Notes: generated by a model not told the origin, from the letters alone. Positions 8,589 to 17,272 are shown, counted from the stretch's first letter. The stretch is DNA of 64,000 bases from JAZDCZ01 sp046757925 (GCA_046757925.1 JBHHZE010000012.1:5641-69640), one strand, 5' to 3'. A program made the numbers and translations.

Positions 8589-9245
8589 ATGAAGAAGCTC
8601 ACAACCAAGTCGATGCTCGGGTGGGTAATACCGGCGGTCTTGATCCTGGTACCCGCGTCGTTGACCGGGCAGACATCCAGAATGCACATGGCACGATCGG
8701 ACAGGACCTCCAGCGAGAAAACTCAGGCCTGTCGAATGATGCAGATGATGGGTTCGGAGGGCATGTCCGGCGGCATGATGGGCTCCGGTATGTCCGGTGG
8801 CATGATGGGATCCGGCAGGAAGAACAACCAAATGTCGAGTTCCGGCATGATGATGGGATCGCCGATGATGAGGGCCATGAGGTTCTTGCCAGCGCGGATA
8901 CTCGAGCTCCGGGATGAATTGTCCCTCCAACCGAAGCAGGTCACAGAACTAGAAGGGCTGCAGGCCGCCATGAGCGCGGTCCGTCAGGCTGCGATGGTAG
9001 CAGCCCCCATGCTGCTCGAGCAGTTGAGTGAAGCATTCGAGCGCGCGCGGCCCGACTCTGCCGCTGTTGGGGCCGCCGCCGAGCAAATGCTCCAGCGGCA
9101 CAATCGAATGACCGTCAGCATGTGGACGACATCGGCTGCCGTCAAAGCGATCCTCACCACCAAGCAGCTCGAAAGGCTGGCCCAGATGTCCGGCCACATG
9201 GGCCATATGTCCAAGCGAATGCATTCTGACTCTGGCCACAGATAG
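8589..9245 (+). CDS. Methionine-rich periplasmic ZraP/CpxP-like protein
   Basis: A 218-residue secreted protein. The signal peptide (about 1-28) ends near SLTGQT. Then comes a Met/Gly/Ser-rich stretch with two copies of GMSGGMMGS and further MMMGSPMM (about 50-95), which should bind Cu(I) or Ag(I). Next is a helical region containing ELSLQPKQVTELEGLQ, like the LTxxQ motif of Spy/CpxP/ZraP proteins, and a C-terminus rich in Met and His (MSGHMGHMSKRMH). The ATG at 8589 follows AAAGGAG. Divergent transcription from a sigma-54 regulator/kinase pair mirrors zraP-zraSR. The likely role is a periplasmic metal-binding chaperone. Met rather than Cys/His ligands favour copper or silver over zinc. Confidence 0.75.
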   Translation: MKKLTTKSMLGWVIPAVLILVPASLTGQTSRMHMARSDRTSSEKTQACRMMQMMGSEGMSGGMMGSGMSGGMMGSGRKNNQMSSSGMMMGSPMMRAMRFLPARILELRDELSLQPKQVTELEGLQAAMSAVRQAAMVAAPMLLEQLSEAFERARPDSAAVGAAAEQMLQRHNRMTVSMWTTSAAVKAILTTKQLERLAQMSGHMGHMSKRMHSDSGHR

Positions 9246-9270
9246 TCCACGATACCTCAACATGGGTCTT

Positions 9271-9309
9271 TTGCCCCGGTTGGTGCGCAGGCTGGCGCGG
9301 CCGGGGCAA
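9271..9309. repeat. 9-bp inverted repeat TTGCCCCGG / CCGGGGCAA
   Basis: A perfect inverted repeat with a 21-base spacer lies between the ZraP-like gene and the RND operon. There is no T-run after it, so it is a weak terminator candidate. It shares the TGCCCC/GGGGCA element found before other candidate sigma-54 promoters and sits about 94-132 bases before the predicted start of the RND operon, so it may bind the activator. Confidence 0.45.
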
Positions 9310-9376
9310 GGCTCCCCGCCCCGAGTCAACTTCCTAACCGCTTATTCTCAAATCACTTGTAATGTGTTGGACGACA

Positions 9377-9392
9377 TGGTGCGGCTCGTGCG
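9377..9392 (+). promoter_or_regulatory. Weak candidate sigma-54 promoter of the RND operon
   Basis: TGGTGCG-GCTC-GTGCG keeps TGG, the GC and the ten-base spacing but differs in the -12 half (GTGC, not TTGC). The predicted start is about 77 bases before the TolC-like GTG. Other GG-N10-GC matches exist in this gap, so the exact site is uncertain. Confidence 0.3.
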
Positions 9393-9479
9393 ACTACCAG
9401 CGCCACATTCCCAGTTGGTTCAGCCAAGAAAGTTCGGCGGGAGAAAGTTCTGAAGAATGATCCAAAGGAGACATGGAAG

Positions 9480-10829
9480 GTGACTGTTTCGCGTTCTGCA
9501 CCGGCGTTGATCGGAACGTTAACCGTCTTGGTGGGCGCAACATCGGTAGCGGCGCAAACCGAGACGCCGCGCGACGCACTTACGGTCGACAGCCTGGTTC
9601 GAGTGGCGCTGCTGGCGAATCCGGATCTCAAGGCGATGGAGGCGCGAGCCTCGGCCTTTGAGTCCCGGATCGCCCCCGCAGGCGCTTGGGACGATCCACG
9701 CTTTTCGGTGGGGGTGGTCAACCTACCGTTACCGAGTCTCGACTTCGATGGCACGCCCATGACTCAGGGTGCAAAGTTCACGCTCCAGGAGCGCGTCGCG
9801 TTTCCGGGCAAGTTGGGTCTTCGTGAGGCGATTGCCAAGGCTGAGCACTCCACGGTCGCGGCGGAGGCAACCGACAAGCGGTTCGAGATCATCACCGCGG
9901 TTCGCGCCGCGTACTACGACCTCTACACCGTTGAGCGCAGTCTCGAGATCTCGAGACGTCACAAGGCCCTGTTAGACGATTTCGTTCGAGTGGCCAACGT
10001 TCGATACAGAGTTGGCTCGGGGCTCCAGCAGGACGTGCTCAAAGCCAATGTGGAGCGAGATCGTGTAACAGAGAAGCTGTTGCGGCAGACGGCCCAGCGC
10101 GAAGCCGCGGTGGCCCGCCTCAACTCGCTCTTGGACAGACCGCCGGGCACGCCGGCCGAGGCGCCAAATCTGCCGGAGAGGCTGGTGAGGTTGGCCTTTG
10201 CTTCAGACGACACCGCGACGGTGAAGTTTGCGGCGGCGGTGAACCAGGAACCAGCCATTCCATCTCTGGCCTCGCTGATCGATTCGGCGATTGCTCAGCG
10301 ACCGCTGCTGGAAGCGTATCGCAGTGCAATCGACCGGCAACGCCTCGCAACCGATCTCGCCCGGAAGAGTCTGTGGCCAGACGTCACCGTGTCTCTGGGA
10401 TACGCCTATCGGGGCGCTGGGTTGGCTGATTTCTTCAGTGCGAGCATCGGTTTGAGCCTTCCTGTATTCGCGGGACGGAAGCAGAACCGACTGATCGATG
10501 CTGCCCGGGCCGGCGAGCTGCAATCGGAGGCGGCGTATCGAAACGCGGTCAACCTCATCGCGTCCCGCCTGGCCGATCTCCGAGCTCGTCTCATTGAGGA
10601 ACGCCAACAGGTTACTCTCTATCGCGATGGGATCCTGCCGCAGGCGACTGCGGCGCTGCAGTCAACCACTTCGGCCTACCAAGTCGGCAGCGTCGATTTT
10701 CTCACCTTGATCAACAGCGAGACAACACTCTACCGCTATGAGCTGGACTATCACCGACTGCTTGCGTCGTTCATGAGGACGGCTGCAGACATCGAGCGCA
10801 CAGTAGGAAGGGAGATCTTTTCGCAATGA
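9480..10829 (+). CDS. TolC-family outer-membrane efflux channel (CusC/CzcC-like)
   Basis: A 449-residue outer-membrane factor. A signal peptide (ends near VAAQ, residues 1-27) is followed by two long-helix repeats typical of OEP proteins (for example the region with LVRVALLANPDLKAMEARA, and a second copy about residues 255-440 ending in YEL...R). The GTG at 9480 follows AAAGGAG by nine bases. It overlaps the adaptor gene by four bases (ATGA). Together with the next two genes it forms a three-part pump that carries metal ions across the outer membrane. Confidence 0.88.
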   Translation: MTVSRSAPALIGTLTVLVGATSVAAQTETPRDALTVDSLVRVALLANPDLKAMEARASAFESRIAPAGAWDDPRFSVGVVNLPLPSLDFDGTPMTQGAKFTLQERVAFPGKLGLREAIAKAEHSTVAAEATDKRFEIITAVRAAYYDLYTVERSLEISRRHKALLDDFVRVANVRYRVGSGLQQDVLKANVERDRVTEKLLRQTAQREAAVARLNSLLDRPPGTPAEAPNLPERLVRLAFASDDTATVKFAAAVNQEPAIPSLASLIDSAIAQRPLLEAYRSAIDRQRLATDLARKSLWPDVTVSLGYAYRGAGLADFFSASIGLSLPVFAGRKQNRLIDAARAGELQSEAAYRNAVNLIASRLADLRARLIEERQQVTLYRDGILPQATAALQSTTSAYQVGSVDFLTLINSETTLYRYELDYHRLLASFMRTAADIERTVGREIFSQ

Positions 10830-12046
10830 ATATCACTTGGATGGTCAGGGCTCGGGGACATGCGGGTTTGCTGGCGGCGGGTCTTGCGGCTACCGCTTGT
10901 GCGCAGGCCCCGGCTGTTGACATCGATTCCGCAGCGAGACTTCAGGACAAAGCGGCAGACGCCCCCGCGATGGAGAGGATGTCGGAAGCTGGACCACAGA
11001 TGGTCCATGTAACGGAAGACGAGGCTTCTCGACTGGGTATCACGTTTGCCGAGGCGAAAGTGCGCAGCCTCGACAAGACGATTCGCGCGGTGGGCTTCGT
11101 GAGAGTCGCCGAGCCGCGCATGCATTGGGTCGCGCCCAAGATCGGAGGTTGGATCGAGAAGCTCTATGTGGATTTCGAAGGTGACTGGGTTCAGAAGGGC
11201 CAACCACTGCTCGAGATTTACTCGCCGCAGCTCGTGTCGGCACAAGAGGAGTTGATTCTGGCGCGGAATCTCCAACGGTCCCTGGCCTCGAGTTCGATCC
11301 TCCAGGTTCGCAGTGCCTCTGACACACTTCTCAATTCGGCCCGCCAACGCCTCGAGTACTGGGACATTTCGGAAAAACAGATCGCTGAGTTGGAGCGAAC
11401 CGGCAAGGTAAAGAGGACGTTGACGCTCGAGTCTCCGTGGTCGGGCATCGTCATGGACAAGAACGTGCTGATCGGCAGTGCGACCAAGCCCGGGCAGCAG
11501 CTCTATATGATAGCGGACTTGTCCGTGGTATGGATCGAAACTGAATTCTACGAGGCGGACCTCTCTCTCATTGCGGAAGGGCAGAGTGCCGATGTGAGTG
11601 TCACCGCGTATCCCGGCGAGAGCTTTCCGGGTCGCCTCGAGTATGTATACCCGACCCTCGATGAGAAGACGAGAACACTCAAGGCCCGCATCGCTGTCCG
11701 GAACAAGGGGAACCGGCTGAAGCCGGGGTTCTACGCCACCGTGCGCCTGTCAGCCAACGTTGCCGATAGCGCGCTCGCTATCCCGGCATCGGCGATCATA
11801 CGGACCGGCGAGCGGGAGTTGGTATTTGTGGTGCAACCGAGCGGCATGCTGGAACCGCGTGACGTGCGGCTCGGGCTCCGCGCCGGAAAATGGGTGCAGG
11901 TGCTCGAGGGATTGCAGCCAGGTGAGCGCCTCGTCAACAGCGCCACGTTCCTCATTGACTCGGAGTCGAATCTGGCCGCCGCCATGGCAGGGATGGCGGG
12001 AATGGCCGGAATGGGAGGCAAAGGGAGCAGTGAAGACAAACCGTAA
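10826..12046 (+). CDS. RND efflux periplasmic adaptor (CusB-like)
   Basis: A 406-residue membrane-fusion protein. The N-terminus looks like a signal or lipoprotein peptide (AATACAQ). The biotinyl-lipoyl-like part follows (WVAPKIGGWIEKLYVDFEGDWVQKGQPLLEIYSPQ), then an alpha-hairpin, the second lipoyl half (LESPWSGIVMDKNVLIG) and a beta-barrel domain (GQSADVSVTAYPGESFPGR). The last 25 residues carry the repeat MAGMAGMAGMGG, a Met-rich tail that may bind metal. Four-base overlap with the channel gene and 39 bases to the pump gene show one operon. CusB-type adaptors pass Cu(I)/Ag(I) to the pump. Confidence 0.88.
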   Translation: MNITWMVRARGHAGLLAAGLAATACAQAPAVDIDSAARLQDKAADAPAMERMSEAGPQMVHVTEDEASRLGITFAEAKVRSLDKTIRAVGFVRVAEPRMHWVAPKIGGWIEKLYVDFEGDWVQKGQPLLEIYSPQLVSAQEELILARNLQRSLASSSILQVRSASDTLLNSARQRLEYWDISEKQIAELERTGKVKRTLTLESPWSGIVMDKNVLIGSATKPGQQLYMIADLSVVWIETEFYEADLSLIAEGQSADVSVTAYPGESFPGRLEYVYPTLDEKTRTLKARIAVRNKGNRLKPGFYATVRLSANVADSALAIPASAIIRTGERELVFVVQPSGMLEPRDVRLGLRAGKWVQVLEGLQPGERLVNSATFLIDSESNLAAAMAGMAGMAGMGGKGSSEDKP

Positions 12047-12085
12047 AGTGCGTACACACCACAGCCAATAGGTAGGGGATTCCCA

Positions 12086-15000
12086 GTGCTCAAACGCGTT
12101 ATAGAGTGGTCGGTCAACAATAGATTTCTGGTAGGATTCTTCACGCTCGCCATAGTCGGCTGGGGAGTGTGGGCGGCGATCCGAACACCAATAGACGCGG
12201 TACCGGACTTGTCAGATATCCAGGTCATAGTCTTCACCGAGTTCAAGGGTCAAGCTCCACAAATCGTGGAGGAACAAGTCACATATCCGCTGACCACGGC
12301 AATGCTGGCAGTACCCGGTGCGCGAGTCGTGCGCGGATACTCGATGTTCGGGTTGTCTTTCGTGTATCTCATCTTCGAAGACGACGTCGATCTGTATTGG
12401 GCGCGTTCTCGCGTACTGGAGTACTTGAATTACGTGTCGGGCCAACTGCCCGAAGGTGTTCGGCCGCAACTTGGGCCCGATGCCACTGGAGTCGGCTGGG
12501 CGTTTGAGTACGTCGTTACCGGCGAGGGGTACAGCCAACAGCAGCTGCGGAGTATCCAGGACTGGTACGTTCGCTATCAGTTGACCAGTGTGCCGGGCGT
12601 TGCAGAGGTCGCATCCGTCGGCGGTTTTGAAAAACAGTACCAGGTGTTGCTCGACCCGGAACGGCTGCGGGCTTATGGCATTCCGCTGAAGAAAGTTCTG
12701 AGTGCGGTTAAGATGTCGAATCAAGACGTAGGCGGCCGTCTTCTGGAACTCGGCGGTACCGAATTCATGATCCGCGGGCTGGGATATGTCGAGAACGTAG
12801 CCGACATCGAGAGCATTCCCCTGGGCACTACGCCGTCGGGTACGCCAATCCGTATAGCCGATGTTGCGACCGTCCAGTTGGGCCCCGAAATGCGACGGGG
12901 AGCGGCGGATTGGAATGGGGCCGGTGAGACCGTAGCAGGAATCGTCATCATGCGTTTCGGGGAGAACGCTCTGGATGTAATCGACCGTGTCAAAGCGAAG
13001 CTCGAGGAGATCAAGCCGGGACTGCCGGATGGGGTGAAGATTGTGCCGGTTTACGATCGAACTGACCTGATCAAGCGGGCGATAGACACCTTGAAAGAAA
13101 AGCTCTTGGAAGAGTCCATCGTAGTTGCCTTGGTGGCGCTGGTTTTCCTACTGCATTTCCGGTCTGCCTTGGTCGCGATCCTCACACTCCCGGTGGGGAT
13201 CCTCATGGCGTTCATTGCGATGTACTATCTGGGATTCAATGCCAATATCATGAGCCTGGGTGGCGTTGCCATTGCCATCGGTGCTATGATCGCGGCGGCG
13301 GTACCACTGATCGAAAACCTCCACAAGCATATGGAACGCAACGGGCAGGATGGAGAGCCTCACCGCAGCCATTGGGAATTGGTGCTCGATAGCACACGTG
13401 AGGTGGGACCGGCCCTCTTCTTTTCACTTCTGATAATCACGGTTTCGTTCCTTCCGGTATTTGCATTGCAGGCCCAAGAGGGCCGCCTGTTCAAACCGCT
13501 GGCAGCGACAAAGACATTTGTAATGGCGGCCTCGGCGCTACTGTCGGTGACGCTCGTCCCGGTCGCCATGGGGATCCTGATCCGCGGCAAGATTCGTAGT
13601 GAAAGCGCAAACCCTGTCAACCGTGTCATGCGGCGCCTCTATAGTCCGGTGCTTGCGTTCGCATTGCGCAATCGGTTTCTGGTGTTGGTGGGCGCCGGCG
13701 CGATTCTGGTGGCGACGGTGTTTCCGTGGAAGCGGCTGGGTAGCGAGTTCATGCCGCCGCTGCACGAGGGATCGGTGATGTTCATGCCGACAACTCTCCC
13801 CGGGGTATCCATAACCGAGGCACGGCGCATCCTGCGTATCCAGGACTCGATTCTCACAACCTTCCCGGAGGTAGAATCGGTCTTCGGCAAGGCCGGGCGT
13901 GCGCGAACGGCAACAGACCCCGCCCCACTTGCCATGATGGAGACGGTGATCACTCTTAAGGCCGAGTCTGAATGGCGTCCGGGAATCACCTACGATTCCC
14001 TGGTGAACGAAATGGACCGTGCCGTACGTCTGCCAGGTGTTACAAACTCGTGGACGATGCCCATCAAGGCGCGGATCGACATGTTGGCAACGGGCATCCG
14101 CACCCCGGTTGGAATCAAGATATTCGGTCCAGACCTCAGCACGCTGGAACGCCTTGGTAAGGAGATCGAGAAAGCCGTCCTCCGCATACCGGGAACCCGA
14201 AGCGCGATCGCCGATCGTTCGATGGGCGGTAGCTACATGGACATCGACATCGACCGAGACGAAGCCGCCCGGTACGGGCTAACGGTAGGAGATATCCAAC
14301 AGGTGGTGATGACGGCGATCGGTGGGACGGCGTTGACGCAGACCGTCGAGGGTCTAGAGCGCTACACCATCAACGTTCGGTATGCGCCAGAGCTCCGCGA
14401 CACGCCAGAAGCACTGGCTACCGTTCTGGTGCCGACACCGATGGGTCCGCAGATTCCGCTCGGCCAGGTGGCGGATCTTCGGCTGGCCAGTGGCCCGCCC
14501 ATCGTCAAGACCGAAAACGCATTGCCGACGGCGTGGGTTTTCGTGGACGTCGAGGGACGAGACATAGGATCCTACGTTCGGGAGGCACAGCAAGTCATTG
14601 CATCTACCGTACAGCTACCGGCCGGATTCTTCCTCCAGTGGTCCGGGCAATACGAATATATGCAGCGCGCCAATCAGCGTCTTCGGATAGTGGTACCGGT
14701 GACCCTGGCGCTGATCTTCCTGTTGCTGTTTCTCCATTTCAAGAACGTCACGCAGAGCGCGATGGTGATGGCCTCGTTACCGTTCGCGTTGGTCGGAGGT
14801 GTTTGGTTGATGTGGTTGCTGGGCTACAACATGAGTATTGCGGTGGGAGTTGGCTTCATCGCACTGGCCGGAGTCGCAGTTGAGATAGGTGTCGTCATGC
14901 TCGTGTATCTGGATGAGGCGTACCACCGTCTGTCCGTACACGGTGGGAGAGTGACGGCGGCGGCGCTTTTCGATGCCATCGGGGAAGGGGCCGGTGGGAG

Positions 15001-15283
15001 AGTACGCTCGGTCATCATGACCGTGACGGCCATCGTGGGCGGGCTCTTGCCGATCCTTTGGAGCTCCGGCACCGGCGCAGGAGTCATGAAGCGGATTGCC
15101 GCGCCAATGGTCGGTGGCATGTTGTCGGCAACCGCACTCACCCTGGTCGTAATACCGGTGCTGTACAGCCTGTGGCGCGAATGGCAACTGAGACGACGCC
15201 CGGTCGAAGCAATTGCGCACGAGGCCCTGGAAGATGCCGCTGCCGTGGTAGGTCCATTCAGCACGCCGGTTGTCACGGACTGA
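12086..15283 (+). CDS. Heavy-metal efflux RND transporter (CusA/CzcA family) with altered proton-relay residues
   Basis: A 1065-residue HME-RND inner-membrane pump, full length for the family. Recognisable stretches are DAVPDLSDIQV, GYSMFGLSFVY, NANIMSLGGVAIAIGAM, SEFMPP-HEGS, RIDMLATGI, AARYGLTV and FIALAGVAVEIGVVML. Compared with E. coli CusA as I recall it, the essential TM4 Asp (GAMVDAA, D405) is Ala403 here (GAMIAAA), and the Lys of RVRPK (K984) is Val976 (RVRSV), while the Glu of AGVAxE is kept. Of the three pore methionines, two have Met at equivalent places and the third is Leu (ARYGL). So energy coupling and specificity may differ from CusA. GTG start at 12086 after GGGGA. Confidence 0.9.
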   Translation: MLKRVIEWSVNNRFLVGFFTLAIVGWGVWAAIRTPIDAVPDLSDIQVIVFTEFKGQAPQIVEEQVTYPLTTAMLAVPGARVVRGYSMFGLSFVYLIFEDDVDLYWARSRVLEYLNYVSGQLPEGVRPQLGPDATGVGWAFEYVVTGEGYSQQQLRSIQDWYVRYQLTSVPGVAEVASVGGFEKQYQVLLDPERLRAYGIPLKKVLSAVKMSNQDVGGRLLELGGTEFMIRGLGYVENVADIESIPLGTTPSGTPIRIADVATVQLGPEMRRGAADWNGAGETVAGIVIMRFGENALDVIDRVKAKLEEIKPGLPDGVKIVPVYDRTDLIKRAIDTLKEKLLEESIVVALVALVFLLHFRSALVAILTLPVGILMAFIAMYYLGFNANIMSLGGVAIAIGAMIAAAVPLIENLHKHMERNGQDGEPHRSHWELVLDSTREVGPALFFSLLIITVSFLPVFALQAQEGRLFKPLAATKTFVMAASALLSVTLVPVAMGILIRGKIRSESANPVNRVMRRLYSPVLAFALRNRFLVLVGAGAILVATVFPWKRLGSEFMPPLHEGSVMFMPTTLPGVSITEARRILRIQDSILTTFPEVESVFGKAGRARTATDPAPLAMMETVITLKAESEWRPGITYDSLVNEMDRAVRLPGVTNSWTMPIKARIDMLATGIRTPVGIKIFGPDLSTLERLGKEIEKAVLRIPGTRSAIADRSMGGSYMDIDIDRDEAARYGLTVGDIQQVVMTAIGGTALTQTVEGLERYTINVRYAPELRDTPEALATVLVPTPMGPQIPLGQVADLRLASGPPIVKTENALPTAWVFVDVEGRDIGSYVREAQQVIASTVQLPAGFFLQWSGQYEYMQRANQRLRIVVPVTLALIFLLLFLHFKNVTQSAMVMASLPFALVGGVWLMWLLGYNMSIAVGVGFIALAGVAVEIGVVMLVYLDEAYHRLSVHGGRVTAAALFDAIGEGAGGRVRSVIMTVTAIVGGLLPILWSSGTGAGVMKRIAAPMVGGMLSATALTLVVIPVLYSLWREWQLRRRPVEAIAHEALEDAAAVVGPFSTPVVTD

Positions 15284-15316
15284 CTGCGGCACCGAAATCG
15301 AGGAGGAGAAGGCGAA

Positions 15317-15661
15317 ATGCTCAGACTCATAAAAGCGGTAGTGCGACACGAACTCCTGGAAGAGTTGGTGCAAGCATTGAATAAAGCGGGCGTGCCCCGT
15401 CTGTCCGTCAGCAACGTTCAGACGACCGGGAGTGGAGTCGATCCTAAACAAGCCAAACTCTCACAGGAATTAGGCACCGGCTACACGGAAAAGGTATTGA
15501 TGCAGTTCGTCTGCGCGGCGGAGCAGGTAGATGACATCGTTAACATCGTGGTGGAGCATGCCCACACCGGTTGCCGGGGGGACGGGATAGTATTTGTGCT
15601 GCCGGTAGAACGTGTGGTGAAGATCCGAACCGGGGTCGAGGGTGTCGCCGCGTTGATGTAG
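15317..15661 (+). CDS. PII-like signalling protein linked to metal efflux
   Basis: A 114-residue protein with the ferredoxin-like PII fold, recognised from MLRLIKAVVRHELLEELVQAL, a variable T-loop region (about 38-55) and the HAHTGCRGDGIVFVLPVERVVKIRTG end, which resembles the PII nucleotide-binding TGxxGDGxIFV motif. The usual uridylylated T-loop tyrosine context is absent. PII-like proteins encoded behind RND metal pumps form a known divergent group (PII-NG). Position 33 bases after the pump gene, with AGGAGGAG upstream, agrees with this. It probably senses a small ligand or metal and modulates the pump. Confidence 0.8.
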   Translation: MLRLIKAVVRHELLEELVQALNKAGVPRLSVSNVQTTGSGVDPKQAKLSQELGTGYTEKVLMQFVCAAEQVDDIVNIVVEHAHTGCRGDGIVFVLPVERVVKIRTGVEGVAALM

Positions 15662-16270
15662 ATGGGTAGAGACATGAAAGATGATACCTGGTCCGGCGGC
15701 AGAAAGAGTAGCGTGAACCGCCAGTGGGTGGCTGTCGGGACGATTCTGATGGCGCTGGCGCTGGTGTTGGGATTCGGCGTGGGGCTGACGTCGGAGTTGG
15801 GCGTAGTCCAGCCCGGGAGCCGGGCACCCAACTTCACAGCGGTCAATGTCGCAACCGGTGACACCGTTCGTCTGGCCGATTACGCGGGTTCGGTCGTGCT
15901 GCTCAACATCTGGGCGACCTGGTGTAAGCCCTGTGAAGAGGAAATGCCGTCTATCCAGCGACTCCATGAAAGACTGGAATCCGAGGGACTCAAGGTGGTG
16001 GCGGTCAGCATAGACAAGGAGGACCCGGAGAAGGTTCTGGCATGGGTCAGGCAGCGCAATCTGACATTCGAGGTGCTGCAGGATCGACCTGGCCGCATCG
16101 AGCGACTCTACCAGACCACCGGCGTTCCCGAGACTTTCATCATTGACCGGGACGGAATCATCGTCAAGCGCGTCATCGGCGCGAGGAAGTGGGACGTCCC
16201 GGCTGAACTGGCCGGCATCAGGCGCTTGCTCGAGTCCAAACCAATCGCCGACATCAAGTCCGGCTCGTAG
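15662..16270 (+). CDS. TlpA/ResA-like membrane-anchored thioredoxin
   Basis: A 202-residue protein with an N-terminal membrane anchor (about 22-45) and a periplasmic thioredoxin-fold domain of the AhpC/TSA-Redoxin type. The active site is WATWCKPCEEEMP (CKPC), and the cis-proline segment is TTGVPETFIIDRDG. ATG at 15674 is an alternative start. It follows the PII-like gene without a gap, so it belongs to the RND operon. Likely role: keeping periplasmic thiols or metal-binding cysteines reduced, or copper handling. Its exact partner is unknown. Confidence 0.85.
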   Translation: MGRDMKDDTWSGGRKSSVNRQWVAVGTILMALALVLGFGVGLTSELGVVQPGSRAPNFTAVNVATGDTVRLADYAGSVVLLNIWATWCKPCEEEMPSIQRLHERLESEGLKVVAVSIDKEDPEKVLAWVRQRNLTFEVLQDRPGRIERLYQTTGVPETFIIDRDGIIVKRVIGARKWDVPAELAGIRRLLESKPIADIKSGS

Positions 16271-16275
16271 CCAAA

Positions 16276-16284
16276 GGGGCAAAT
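16276..16284. promoter_or_regulatory. Candidate activator site GGGGCAAAT
   Basis: GGGGCAAAT lies about 129-137 bases before the predicted sigma-54 start at about 16413, and its exact reverse complement precedes the ZraP-like gene at the same distance. Likely enhancer element of the local NtrC-family activator. Confidence 0.4.
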
Positions 16285-16386
16285 CACCCGACGCTAGGGT
16301 CAACTACCCTCTGAGAGGTGGCCACACCTTCCCCGCATGACGGCGTAACCCATTGTCCCACAACGTGATAGAGCCGCCCGCCATTG

Positions 16387-16402
16387 CGGCATCTTGCTTG
16401 CC
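16387..16402 (+). promoter_or_regulatory. Candidate sigma-54 promoter of the methyltransferase-like/DUF2933/DUF5676 operon
   Basis: CGGCATC-TTGC-TTGCC has the GG/GC ten-base spacing, and its -24 half is identical to that of the ATPase promoter at 5022. The predicted start near 16413 leaves a 22-base leader holding the GGAGG ribosome site. Confidence 0.55.
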
Positions 16403-16434
16403 GATCAAGCCGTTGGGAACCACGGAGGATTATT

Positions 16435-17085
16435 ATGGCAGAGCAGGTCACCTATGACTACGGACTGTGGGGAATGGTCGTCTTCAACGTTCTCCTGTTC
16501 GGGTCGTTCGTGCTGGGGTTCCTCAGACCGCGCCGCGCGGTGGAGTGGCGCTCACTCGGCGTCTTCTCGGCATTCATCGTAGCATTGTTCGCCGAGATGT
16601 ACGGATTCCCACTCACAATCTATCTGTTGAGCGGCGTTCTGGGGCTCAGCTTGGGGGGAGCGACACCGTTTGGTCACCTCCAGGGTCATCTACTTGCCAC
16701 CGTGTTCGACCTGCCTGGTTGGGCTGTACTCGTAGTTTGCCAAATCGGGGGCTTGATAATGGCCGCAGGCATCTGGGTCATGTGGAGAGCTTGGCGGCAG
16801 ATACACGGAGGACGGGGAGCGCCGATTACCGACGGGATGTACCGACGAGTGCGCCATCCGCAGTACAGCGGACTCTTTCTGGTGACGGTCGGCATGCTCA
16901 TCCAGTGGCCCACAGCCCTGACGGTCCTGATGTGGCCACTGCTCACCGTGGCCTATTACCGCCTGGCGATGCGGGAGGAGCGCGAGATGATCGAGCGCTT
17001 CGGCGCCGAGTACGAGGAGTACCGTCGGCAGGTACCCGCTTTCCTGCCGTCGTCCCTCAGGCGACTGCAAGAACAGGAGGTATAG
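16435..17085 (+). CDS. Isoprenylcysteine carboxyl methyltransferase-like membrane protein
   Basis: A 216-residue protein with about five or six membrane segments. The C-terminal half holds the ICMT/PEMT signature GMYRRVRHPQYSG, then LxxREExxMIERFGxEYxEYRRQVPAFLP. ATG at 16435 follows GGAGG. Bacterial members often occur in metal-resistance clusters and their substrates are mostly unknown. It heads a four-gene operon (next start two bases after its stop) that is probably under the sigma-54 promoter just upstream. I would not assign a methyl acceptor. Confidence 0.8.
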   Translation: MAEQVTYDYGLWGMVVFNVLLFGSFVLGFLRPRRAVEWRSLGVFSAFIVALFAEMYGFPLTIYLLSGVLGLSLGGATPFGHLQGHLLATVFDLPGWAVLVVCQIGGLIMAAGIWVMWRAWRQIHGGRGAPITDGMYRRVRHPQYSGLFLVTVGMLIQWPTALTVLMWPLLTVAYYRLAMREEREMIERFGAEYEEYRRQVPAFLPSSLRRLQEQEV

Positions 17086-17086
17086 C

Positions 17087-17272
17087 ATGGAGTGGCTACG
17101 GGAAAACTGGTTCTGGGTTGTGGTTGGCGTGGCGTTTATCTGGATGCATACCAAGATGCACGGGCGCCACGGCGCACATGGGGGACACGGTGGTTGCGGT
17201 GGGCATGGTGGGGGCGCGAGTGATCTCGAGGCACACAGAGAAGGGAAGGAGAAAACCGATGCTCAACACTAA
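17087..17272 (+). CDS. Small His/Gly-rich membrane protein (DUF2933-like)
   Basis: A 61-residue protein: MEWLRENWFWVVVGVAFIWMH forms one membrane segment, followed by a His/Gly-rich tail (HGGHGGCGGHGGG) able to bind metal. The layout matches the DUF2933 family, often found beside copper or silver efflux genes. It begins one base after the methyltransferase-like stop and overlaps the next gene by 14 bases. Confidence 0.75.
   Translation: MEWLRENWFWVVVGVAFIWMHTKMHGRHGAHGGHGGCGGHGGGASDLEAHREGKEKTDAQH

Noticed and set aside
8325..8930. 201-codon minus-strand frame across the kinase/ZraP divergent region
   Set aside because: His-rich composition arises from reading the Met-rich repeats backwards; no ribosome site, and it covers the start of a supported gene.
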